Below, one piece after another: positions 37,701 to 49,700 of a DNA stretch of 64,000 bases. This DNA comes from Cymodocea nodosa (lineage: Eukaryota > Streptophyta > Magnoliopsida > Alismatales > Cymodoceaceae). Both the position numbers and the translations under genes were made by a program. A model generated the notes under the pieces. The model saw only the letters and a list, made by a program, of their open reading frames with translations, was not told the DNA's origin and did not search any database. Position 1 is the first letter of the stretch. Each line of letters begins with the position of its first letter. The stretch spans positions 27,231,501 through 27,295,500 of the forward strand of contig CM072336.1 in NCBI GenBank assembly GCA_036874045.1, given 5' to 3'.

Positions 37701-40700
37701 GTCCAGAAGCTTTTCTCATAGGCTACATTGAGGAGTAAGGGGAGGGTTCTCCATTTCAGTTAGGGTTTTATTACATGATCATTGGTTCTCTTTTATCATT
37801 GCACTGAATGATTCACAACCTTTGAGGATTTGTATGTACACAGCACTGTTCTTTAATCCCAGAAGATGCATCTACATTAAATTGTGTGTAAGATTTCTTG
37901 AAATTGAATTAGGGCAGATAGTTAAAAAATGATTTTTTATTAAAATCTATTTGGTATATATACATGCTTTTGTTCTATTGAAGTCCTGTAGATAATTCAT
38001 CTTAGAGGATGATGAATATTTACCTGGTAACAATTAGAAATTGGTGTTTTTCATTTGTTGTTAGTTTTATACAGAGAAGAAAATGTCAACCATCTGTTCA
38101 TTTTCTATGTTCCTTTACTTTCTTTAGGTCTTCTGATGATGGGACGTGCCGCATCTGGGATGCTAGAAGTTCAAATCCCAGTCTGCGAGTTTATATTCCA
38201 AAGCCTGTAGATGATTTACCTGGTTGGGCAGTTCTTTTCTTGAGTTTTTTTTTTTTAAATTTTTGCAATCATGCCTTGAAAACTCATGGATGATATTCTA
38301 TCTGTAGCATTAAGTGGCAATCCAACTTCTCGTCAACAAGTTCATCAAATTCTATGTTGTGCATACAATGCTAATGGAACTGTGTTCGTCACTGGTAGCT
38401 CAGACAATTATGCAAGGGTTTGACCTTATCTTTTCTGTTATTTATGATTTTTCTCTTCCACTTAAGTTGGGATACGATTGTGTTAATTAAATGCCTCTGG
38501 AGTTCCAGGACACATTTATTTGAGGGTGCATTTTTGTTTATGATGTCAACTATATGAATTTGTTTGTCTGTGAATTTTTAATATAATTGATTTCACTTTG
38601 ATCAGGTGTGGAATGCATGTAGAGTGAATTCAAATGACTCTGAGCAACCCATTCATGAGATGGATTTATTATGCGGTCATGCAAATGATGTAAACTATGT
38701 GCAATTCAGGTGTGCTTCTAAGTTTCTGAAAACCTTAAAACTGTTATGTTTGTCATTTGAATGTTGACATTGGAATTTACTGCAGTGGGTGTGTGGTGAC
38801 ATCCAGATATTCTACAGCTGATATATTGAAGGATGACAATATCCCGAAGTTCAAGAATTCATGGTCTATTGTCCAGCTGCTTGTGTCATTTTATTGATTC
38901 CTTAAGTGGATTGTGATTAAAAGATTGGTTGTAGTGTTGACTTTTTTTTCTGGCTAAATTTTGATTGGTACAAAAGCTTTCTGCTTTGCTTTTTAGGTTC
39001 ACACATGACAACATTGTTACATGCTCTCGCGATGGAAGTGCAATTATTTGGATTCCAAGGTCACGTAGATCACATGTAATAATTCTTTCTTCTTGTTTCA
39101 TATTGTTTTTTTTGGCAACTTCTATTGCCCTCTTATTGTACTGAAATGTGTTTATTCCATTTCCTTTATCACACAAGAGTAGCATATGTTTTTTTAAACA
39201 TTGTTCATACATTGAAATGGAACATATTTTGGATAGAACCTGAATGTGTTTAAAAGGTGAGTTAAAGTATTGGATTATTTAATGAAAATTTGTTTTGATT
39301 AAATCTATCCTAACGCTTTCTATGTTCTAGTGGCCTTATCATGTTGTGTAGATGACGTATATTACTTTTGTAGTTGCTTTAGATTAAACCAGGCAGCTTT
39401 GTTTTTTCATAATATTTAACTAATAATGATGGTGCATGGATACATATTTATATTTTAGCAACCAATATTAAATGTAAACCTTTAGATGTTGGAGTTCTCA
39501 TTTCATTGCATTATAATCACTATATGTAGGGAAAGGTTGGAAAATGGACAAGAGCATATCATCTTAAAGTTCCACCTCCACCAATGCCTCCCCAGCCTCC
39601 TCGTGGGGGTCCAAGACAAAGATCCCAGCCAACTCCACGTGGTGTTAATATGATTGTTTGGAGCTTGGATAATCGTTTTGTTCTGGCTGCCATTATGGGT
39701 AGGTGGTTACTTTCTCCTTGCTTGGTTTTGTTGTACGCATAATTTTCATTTAGTAGATTCGTAAAAATGCAGATTTTGGGCTGTTATATCGGAAGTGATG
39801 TTTCTTGTGCAACTATTTGGCTGAAATATGGGTTAAAGTGTATCGTTAAACTATATTGTAGTAGTTTTATCAACTTAAATATTTTATATACTTGCTACTG
39901 CTTGACAAAATACTGAATTATGAAATTGTGCTTCATTTAGCTTTGGTTATTGAAAGTGGGCTTTGGTGCAACGGTGATGTTGCTCCATTGTGATGGGTTT
40001 GAATCTTGGAAAATAACCTCTCCATTTATGGAGGTAAGAGCATACACAATTGAATGCTCATGCCTTATCATTAGTGGGAGTCTTGTACATTAGGTTTGCC
40101 TTTCTTAGTTTGGTTATTGTTATTTGTCATGTGGAGCTAATATGCACCATAGACCATATGCTAGTGTTTGAAGGCCATGCTATTGGTTAGAACTGTACAA
40201 AACTCATTATAATTATAAAATCTACAAAATTTTGAAGGTTATTGCCATTTTCAATTATGTCTAGAACTATCTTACTCATTCTACTAACAAGGCCTCAGAG
40301 ATTGACATGTGTCATTGAAATAGCAGGTCTTTTTTTTTATTGTTAGCATGAAATCATGAATAAGCTCTACCAAGGATTGCCAAACAATTGGCATTGACTT
40401 GCTCACTCTTTTGTATAAAAATAAAGTATTAATAAGACAAAACAAAGGTCTTCCTTTTGATAGCCTAACTTCCCTACTTCAGTTGGTTCCCATGATAGTT
40501 CAGATCCATTGTATTCTACTTTACTTTGGATTAGACTAGGGGGTATTTCAATGTAGTTTGGATTAGACTAGAGGGTGGAGAGCAGCTGTTAATCTATCAG
40601 ATGAGGCTGTTCTGGCTTGATTGGAGTTTCTTGTTATTTTGTGATGTCTTTGATTTTTGAGCAATTTTTTATTCTGTTTCTGTTCTATTTGTTTTTGGGT

Positions 40701-43700
40701 TCCCTCTTTGGAACATTGTTTCTGGATATTTGATTTCTTCAGTTATGCCTCTGGCTTGTGTGGACCACGTTTTTCCCATTTTAATGTGATTTCTCTTGTT
40801 GCCGCTCAAAAAAATGATTATTTAATTTTGGTTGTTCCAAAACTAGAAGAATACTTTTAATAATTACCCAACTGTTTGCTTTGTGGAGATGAGCCATTTT
40901 AAGTTGGGTGTTCCTTGGAGGGTAATAGGTGTTTGGATTGGTTTGAGTGGCAGCAGTAGATGACAACTGTGGTTGCTAAGTTTGGGATGAAGCTTTGGGT
41001 CTAACTGTTGGGATTCCATTTGTTGTGCAGAATTTCCAAACTTTTGCGAACATTATTCACTTGTTTGGAAGGTTGTGTAAGATGTCTCCATCAACCTCTA
41101 TGGGGTTAGCCTTTTTTTTAAAAAAAAATTTAGTGGGCTATAGCATAGCAGTTGCAAAGTACCCTTGCAACTTGGAGGACATGGGATCAAGTCTTGTGAT
41201 TGTGACCAAGATGGTGGATTTTTTCCCTTTGCATACTGAGAGTGGGAGGAGTCGAACCTATGACCATAGGTTGGTGGATGAACCCCGTAGCTACTTGGGA
41301 TGAGCTGTGGTACTCAGCCATGGGGCTGTCCTTGGAGGCTAGGTAGTTCCATGGAAATCAATGGCCCCATCATTGACATCCCCTAAGAAGGTGATGCTTG
41401 TTGTGGAGGGTTTGTTTTGGGTGTGGTTGCACATGCTAAACATTTGTGAGGGTCGTGGAAGGAAAGGACTAGGTGGGTTGAAGGGAGGGAGATTGTATGA
41501 TTTGGTGGTGTCTAACGACTTTGGTGCTATGGTGGAGGCCGGTTAGCAGGGATGCGAGGGCACAAGTTGGTTTGGGGTCATTGAAGGAGGCCAACAGTCA
41601 GGAAGTTAATAATGGTGGTTCTCTTAGAGAATTTGGCAGTGAATTTCTTGGTACTCTGAATGAGTCAAAGGTTGAGAATGATTCAATTTCTGGTGTTGGG
41701 CTTGAGGATGTTGGACCTTTTAGTAGTGCTTTGATCCATGAGATGTTGGTTGGTGATTTCCTAGATGAAGATCAGGTTGTCTTGTAGAGCTTGTTGATGA
41801 CATGGTGGTTGAATGCATGCAAAAACCCAACTCACCAGACCCATTCTATTTGTTGGCATTTTCTTAGGGGATGATTCTACATATGGAGTTGTATCGAAGA
41901 TGTGGTGGCTGAAGGCATTGCAAAATCCCAACTCACGAGACCCATTCTAGCTGGAGCATATTCTTGGTGGTAATCCCAATTCGAGGCTTGCAGAATTAGG
42001 GTGGGCTTATTTTCATGGAGTGCCTAAATTGAGGAATTGGAGTTCTTTAAAAGGAAATCTTGTTTTAGACTCAATTGGATATGATTGAGGGTCATTCGAG
42101 GGACTTGTTGGATTCATTTCCTTGTCATGATAGATTTATGGGCCTGATTACTTCTCCAGAGGAGGTGTTGTCTCTTGCAAGCATCTTGAGATGGTGGGGG
42201 TGGAGTGCCAGATGGAAATGGGGTTTCTCTTTGGTCTCTTGCCAGCTCTTGGTTGGTTGGGGCAGTCTTGGAGGTTGAGGGGGGATGCTTGGTCGGGGGG
42301 GTGGTTTGGGCTTGAAGGAGATGGTGCTCTACTCTCCCTTTAATCATTTTTAGGAGGAGGATGAAAGGGCTGGGGGTTGGTTGGGCTTGGAATGGGTGGG
42401 CCTGTACACTCCTTGTAATCCTTTATAGGGAGAAGGAGGCTAGAGGTGGCTCTTGGTGTTGGGAAACTATTTTCCTTGGTTGGAGAAGGTGTTGCGTAGT
42501 AGATCTCTGTGCATTAGGGTGGACATAAAGGTAGTTGAAGAACCTCTTGAAGGCTTGAGGTGATACAAATCTAAATCTTAAGCAGGTTTGGTTGCTTGGG
42601 CTGGGGGTTTTGAATATTCCAATGAATCTTTTGTCATGGAATATCAAGGGGTTGGGGATCATACCAAGAAATGTTTGCAGGGGACATTGTTCATTCTCAT
42701 AGAGTGGCTTTTCTTTGCATTTAAGAGACGAAGTTTATCACAAAAGATGTTTCCAGAAGATTAGGGGGTGGGCTACAGGATGCCTTCTTTCTTAGGGAGT
42801 CTTGGGGGGTTTTGGAAGGCCTTCCTATTTTTTAGAATAGTAGTAGAAGTTTGTTGTAATGCAGTGAGGTTTGGAACTTCTTGGTGTTAGCGGAGCTTGA
42901 GGTGTGTGGTATTGTGTTATTAGGTTGTTACTTCTATTTATGGCTTTTTGTGTTTTCTCAGACAAGGAATCATTTTCGCAAGAAGTGGTTGGCTTCATGG
43001 GTCGCTCTCTTTTTTGGGCTGTGTTGGGCAACTTCAACATCATTTGGGATCCCTTAGAGATATCACTTAAAGGGAGTGTTGTGTTGTGGATGTTTTTGAA
43101 GTGGATTGAGAAGTTGGAGCTATAAGATCTCTTGATTGAGTTATTTACATTTACTTCGTCCATCCTTCAAAAGGAGCTAGTGATGTTGAGGTTGGATAGG
43201 GTGCTTGTCGATGGACATTGGGGGTCTCACTTTCCTAATGTTGTGGTTCATGGTGTTTTGAGAGCATGCAGTGATCATGTACCCATTTTGGTTTACTGCT
43301 TAAAAGTAGGTTGCTCAAGGGGGCTGTGTTCTATATAGACTCTTGGGCTTTGCACACTTCAAGCAATTTAGCAATTTGCATTTGCGGGCTGACATATTAG
43401 TGGAGGGTGGTCAGGTCACAGCCACAAAGAGGCAGGCAGTGAATACCAATTTGAAGCGGGATTGTGTTGAGGGGTACAGATATCTTTCAGATCAAAAGAG
43501 GGTTGGTAGACAGGCTGCAAAATCCAAGCTTGGCTATTGGTTGGACTTGAAGGAGGTAGAGGTAGAGATCAAGAGAACTATGCCTGAAAGAGGGGGACTG
43601 CGATACTGCATTTTTTCAGAAATGTGTGATGCCAGGCAGAGTTTCAACAATATATGCAAGATTTGTATCATTGGTGTTAAGGTGAAGGCTGACCAAGTTA

Positions 43701-46700
43701 TTATGTTCACTGGACTCTTTTTCAGAGAAATTTAAGAAGGGGTGTGGAGACCAAATTGTCGTCCTGAGTTCCTCCTGAGGTTGACAGATTCTGAGGCTGC
43801 CCTGCTGATTGGCAGGTTTGAGCTTCTTGTAGCTGAGGCTGTGGTCTTTGACATGGTTGGAGAGAAGTTGCCAGGCCTGGATGGGTGGCCTCCCATATTT
43901 TTTTTCAACATTTCTTCTATCTGGTCAGTCCTGATCTTGTTGAAGTACTCCTGGAGTTTTGGGAGAGGAATGCTTGCTTGGAAGCCATCAACCAATCTTT
44001 TATTTTCCTTATCCTCGAATGGTGCTGTGGGCATGAATAATTTCCGTCCCATCAGCCTTTTGAACATGTCATTGAAGATCATCACGAAAATTTTTACTAG
44101 TAGGCTGCTTAAAGTGGTGCATAAACTGATACACTCTTCACAAACTGCCTTCTTACCTGATAAAAGCTTAACAGATGGATTCTTGCTGCTCATAAAATGA
44201 TCTCAGATTACTATCAGCACCGGAAGTCTGGTTTCCTTTGTAATATGGACTTTAAGAAGGTTTTGTAGTGGCTTTTGACCACTTGAATTGGTGTTTTCTT
44301 CTCTTTGCACAAAGTTGCTATGTTTTTCCTTTCAAATGGTTGGAATGGTTTAAGAACATTGTCACTTCTTCTAAGGGTGTGGTTCTTGTCAATGGCAAGA
44401 TGGGGGGCCTTTCTTTCAATTCAATGGAGGAGTTCAGCCTGGAGATTCACTCTTGCCATTGTTTTTCGACCTAGGGTCCATGTGCTTGCCCTTGTGTCAA
44501 TGAGCTATGAAAGACACATGGCTTTTGGGTTGGAGGGCAGTGATGGATTGCAATTGGTGATCTTGCAGCATGCAAATGAGAGGCTTCTAAGGATCAGGTG
44601 GAAATTTTGGATTTTATTCTATGTTCATTCACTCTCGTCTCTGGTTTACAAATTAATTTCCATAAGAGCTCGATGGTAGTGTTAATTTACTTAGGGAGGA
44701 AGTTCAAAAAATTTCTTCTGGGCTGAACTGCAAGGTGGATAAGATGCCTTTATTAAATTCAGGTTTTTTATAAGTTCATCTTCTCTCTTCCTAAAGGCAT
44801 TGTAGCTGCTGCTCTTGAAAAGATTTTCAGATGATGACTGTGGTAGAGGGGGGGAGACAACAAGAAGTTCTGCCTGGTTGGGTGGAAGATGGTATGTGAG
44901 GCTCTTGATGGAGGGGTCTGGGTGTGAGAGATCTGGTCACTTTCAATTGTGCTTTACCATGTAAGTGGAGTTGGAAATGGGCTGCAAGGGATGTAGCACT
45001 TTGTTTTAGTTTAATTACTAGCAAATATCAGCCCAAGGGGGGGAGGTCAATTGATGCGTAGAGTTTCTCCTTTTTTGGTAGCCTGCTTCTGATTTTGGTT
45101 CCTATGTTATGAGGAACTGCTCTTATAATGTGGGAAACGGGAAAAGGACTTTCTTCTTGTTGGACAGGATTCTCACTCAGGATTTGAGGTCTTTGTTTGC
45201 TCATGCTAGTGACCCATTATATAAAGTCTGATAATTGGCAAGGTGTTCGGGGATGGAATCTTAACCTCAGGTGTGATTTGAAGGACAGAGAATGTTTGGA
45301 AGCTGCCAAACTGTTGGAATTATTGTGTGATTCTAGAACTGATTGAAGCAAGAGGGTCAGCTGATCTGGAATGATGGATTTGCAGGACTTTTCATTGTCA
45401 AGAGCTGCTATTCAATTCAGATGAAAGATGGCAGGGCTTCTTAACCTCCTTGGCCATTAACTAATCTGGTTTGGAAGGTGGGACCCCATGGAAGGTCTTG
45501 TGTTTCATGTGGCTTCTCCTGCATGGTTGTTTAGTCACCAATGCATGCCATGTGGGTGTAAGGAGCTCTTACTTTGAATAGATGGGGTTTGGCCTTGTCT
45601 GTTAAACTTGTTGATTGGAAGCCATTGGATTAAGAGGAAGCTCTCCAATGCCAAGCACGGAGCTCTTCTTTTGCATGCTATGTGTTGGGCTATTTGCCTG
45701 CACTGGAATGCTGTTGTTTTTGAGCATTCCATTCCTTGTTCGGTTGAGCTGGTGTTTCTGCTTGGGGTCTCTTCTCTTTCCGGGAGTCATCTTTCAAGCT
45801 GTAATCTTCAGTTTTTTTTATAACTTTTTGATTACCTTACCCTCTCTCCTAGGAAACATTTCTTGATTTCTCTTTCTTGGCTATATCTTGTTTCTTTTTA
45901 GTAAGATTTACCATTTTTCTTTCAAAAAACATTACTCCATTACGGTCTTGAGGTCATAGATTTGAATATTAAGAAACTTCTCGATTTATGTGTATAATGA
46001 CTGCATATTATTGGACTCTCCTTCATCGGTAGGGGTCTCATGTATTGTATTTCCCCCCTTTTGTTTTCTGAATCATCTGACCATTTTTTAAATGAAGCAT
46101 GGCTTTGATGGTGGTTTACTTTTTTATTATATGTAGTTCTTTTTACATTTTGGTTCACAAGTTTCTGATTGTTTTTGAAGGGATTAAAACAATGGGTGAA
46201 TCTCATCTGGTGATCACTTTTTGTGCATTTTCTGAATCATTAGTGCTTTTTTCTGAGCTAATTTATGGCCTAATGCATATTTGAGCCTTTTATTCATGAT
46301 GACAATGAAATTTCAGATGACAATTTAACTCTATACTTTTCTCAAACAGACTGTAGAATATGTGTGTGGAATGCTTCTGATGGGAGTTTAGTTCATTCAT
46401 TGATTGGTCACAGTGAATCTGTAAGTATAACTTCTCATGAAGCTTTTAACTATTTTTTCATCTTGTTTCACTTGGTATACATTTTCCTGCTTTTTAACTT
46501 GCTTTGTGTCACATCCTTCTGCTCTATTATCACGGTAGGAATATGTATAGAACATTTTTTTAGGAACCCCTACATTATGTTCTTCTTCAACTACATGTTA
46601 TTTTACTGTATTTTAAAATCTCAACTGAATTGAAGTTGTTAATTATGATGTTATGCTATTATTGTGTAAATAGATGACCAAGGTCATTAGGACACTATAA

Positions 46701-49700
46701 GTATGTAATTCCTATTATGACACATGTTAATAGAGGTAGTACTCCCTTCCCCATGGTAAGAGTGATGTTGAGGATCTAACCCCAACTCCAGCTTCCACTA
46801 AACTTAAACGAGGCCACCTTTCCACATCGATGAGGCTGCTGCCACCACTGTCTGGCGAGCAGCAGCTGTTGGCCGGTCTTTCCAACACGCTCTAGCTCTT
46901 CAGGGCCTTCTTCATCTCTTGCCAGCAACATATACTCATGTTGTGTTCACACAACTGAATTGCACCTTGAACTTCTACACCAGTGGTGATCTGCCTAGCA
47001 ACACAGGAGGAGATCCTTCTGACCTTCCGTTAGTTGGTGTCAAGTTTTCACGTGAGAAACATAATTGGCACAAATCACTCGGATTAACTATAAATTACTA
47101 TTAACTATTAATAGTTAATTATATTAACTGTTAACTATTAATTACTCGGATTAATTATATTCATCTTCTTCTTCATAAACTAGCTCCTCATTTTATGTTA
47201 ACTATTCCACTATTACAGATTTTCATAATCTAAATTAACGTATATAAATATAAGCTAAATTGGGTCTAACTAGTCTTTATCTTTTTTTTTTTTCATATAT
47301 GGCTCATTTGGTACCTCATGTTGTTATACACAAATACTAATCATTCAACTTTTGGCTGTCCTATCTGTTCCTTATTTTCACACAAGCCAGATTTTTAGCA
47401 ACAAGAAGTTGAGGCAACTTGTGACAATATTCTCATTATAATTGTCCTTAGATTATAGTATCCGAGTGATGGACCATTTTATTATATAATTTTTTTTAGT
47501 TAAAGTTGCCTCATGATATAAAACAAATGAAATGTGATAAATTAAGTGATGATAAGTACATGAATTCTGAGATGTTGACATAAATTTTTCAAGATATTCA
47601 AATCCAAGTTGGACAATCACATGTATCCTAGTTATTCTTATCTAATAAGATATAACTTTACCTATTTCAAAAAAAATCTAAGTTGATGATCCATGAAATA
47701 CTTAGTAATTTTACTCAAATATTCCACTTGAATCTTAATATCGAGCCTGAACTTGTTCTGAATTTTAATATATGTGATAGATTTACAAACATCAGGTTAA
47801 CATAGTTACTCTTCTACTCAATTGTGGAAAAAGAGTTCTTGGATTCAAATCTACTCAATTGTTGAACTTTGATGGGAATGTTAGCAATGTTAATGAAAAA
47901 TCGCTGATCTAGATCATTTTTTGAATCTTTGGTTAAGGCAATAGTTCTTGTTGAGATGGTTGTTTGGCTTCATGATCATTATCTTGTATTGCATGTGTAT
48001 ATGCAACCTCTAGTGTGAATTAGTAAGTTACCTAGTTCTTTCTGTGGGTTTTCATTTGTAGGTTTTTTTTAAATCTTCATCTTTACAACTACCATCATCA
48101 CTAACATCATCGGGTTCATCATTTGGTGATTTCATAGAAATCACTTTCTATGTCACTATATGTACTACCTAGACCTAAAGTTCTGCATCAATACATCCAC
48201 ATTTATTCCATAAGCAATTCTTCTATTTAGCTTACCATCTTCTTTGTTTAAAATCATGTCTCAATTTTCCTCTGTCCATTCAATGAAACTGTAGATTGTT
48301 TGTCACTTGAGTTTTTCTATATGAATGTCACATCTATTATTAGATCCATGATTGTTAAGGTGGACACATAGACACCAACTTGGCACCCAAGGTACCAAAA
48401 CTGGCCCTGGGACCTTATTAATCATGATTACATCCATTTTTCTTTATCTTTTCTTTCCATTTTTCTTGTTTACTGGTTGTAGCCATGATGGTCATAAGTT
48501 GGTAAATGATGTAATGGGCTGCAAATATGGTGGTTGTACTACATTGGAATGTGTGTATTGCCTTGTATTGGTATTTTGAAGATGGTGTAAGTAATATGAT
48601 GATGGTGGATTTAAGTGTGGTATGGATTGTTTGTTGGTGCCAACTGGTGAAGTGGACTTGCTAGGTTTGAATCATCTTAGTTTAGTCCTGCTAATTCTGG
48701 TAATATATTCAGCAAAATACTTGGTTTTGACTAGTTTTAAAGCCTGTATTACCCTTTCTGATGTGTAAAGGGTACCCCATAACTGTCTAGGCTAATTTTG
48801 CAACTTATTGTGAACCCTTAATTTGCAAGGAAGTGAACATGCGTTGTTTTTTGTGGTACATTAACAACTGTTACATTCAATAAGGATTCACTTGCATGCA
48901 AGCTAGTCAAGAATTCAAGATACATAAGTGTGGATGGTTTTTCTTAAAAATGGTGTAAGGTTGATTTTGTTAGAAAAAGTTCATCCATACAAAGGGCCAT
49001 AAAGTTCACAAGAAATGACTGAAGCAACTAAAAAAGGTAGTGCAAAATGACAGCAAATGAGAGCTGAGATAGCTTTATCCTCAATTCAGCAAATGGTATT
49101 TTGAAATGGCTTCTCATTTGTGCATGTTCAACATATGACAATTATGAATTATTTAATAAGGGAATTATTTGTTGATGTTTATCCTCTCTTTTTCCTCATG
49201 TGTAGACATTTGTGTTGGATGTTCATCCTTTCAACCCTCGGATTGCTATGAGTGCTGGGTATGATGGAAAAACTATTATATGGGATGTAAGTGCTTTGAC
49301 TACTGTTTTCTCATGTGATTCTATGTCCACCTTATTATGATGATAACGCATTATTTTTTCAGATATGGGAAGGCACTCCTGTTCATGTATATGAAACAGG
49401 ACGTTTCAAGTTGGTTGATGGGAAATTCTCCCCGTAAGTTTTTTTTTACCTTGCAACATTTTGCTCCTTCTGTGACAGCGGTTGTTCCCACTGGAAGATA
49501 GGCTGTTCCTTGTCTTTGTCATTGGGGGGGGGGGGGGGGGGGGTGGTGTGACAGAAGATAAGATCTATTGGAGGGAAGTCTGCCCATCCGTCTCATTGTC
49601 TTTAAGGCTTCTGTGGAGGTTATATGACCATGGCCAGTAATTGCATGTCCATTCTCCCACTTCATTTATAAAAGCTTCCTTTCTCATTGATAGGCTGTAG

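Larger units (their letters stand above)
33154..38127 (+). other. BRWD coding intron 6, 5.0 kb
   Basis: Donor ATC|GTAAGT at 33154 and acceptor TTTCTTTAG ending at 38127 join LLS to SSDDGTCRIWD. AT-rich to 34300; a small tandem repeat at 34333-34490; a minus-strand hAT relic at 34800-37250; the remainder has nothing I can assign. Confidence 0.85.
39699..46349 (+). other. BRWD coding intron 12, 6.7 kb
   Basis: Donor ATGG|GTAGGT at 39699 and acceptor TCTCAAACAG ending at 46349 join LAAIM(D) to CRICVWNAS. It contains two tRNA-derived SINEs and a long L1 relic in the gene's own orientation. Confidence 0.85.
46421..49205 (+). other. BRWD coding intron 13, 2.8 kb
   Basis: Donor TCT|GTAAGT and acceptor GTGTAG join GHSES to TFVLDVHPFNP. 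It contains a GC-richer insert (46740-47065) and sequence related to the hAT relic at 34800-37250. Confidence 0.85.

Noticed and set aside
40000..41260. Genuine tRNA genes at the A/B-box matches
   Set aside because: No acceptor-stem pairing or complete cloverleaf; the sequences continue into SINE-like bodies.
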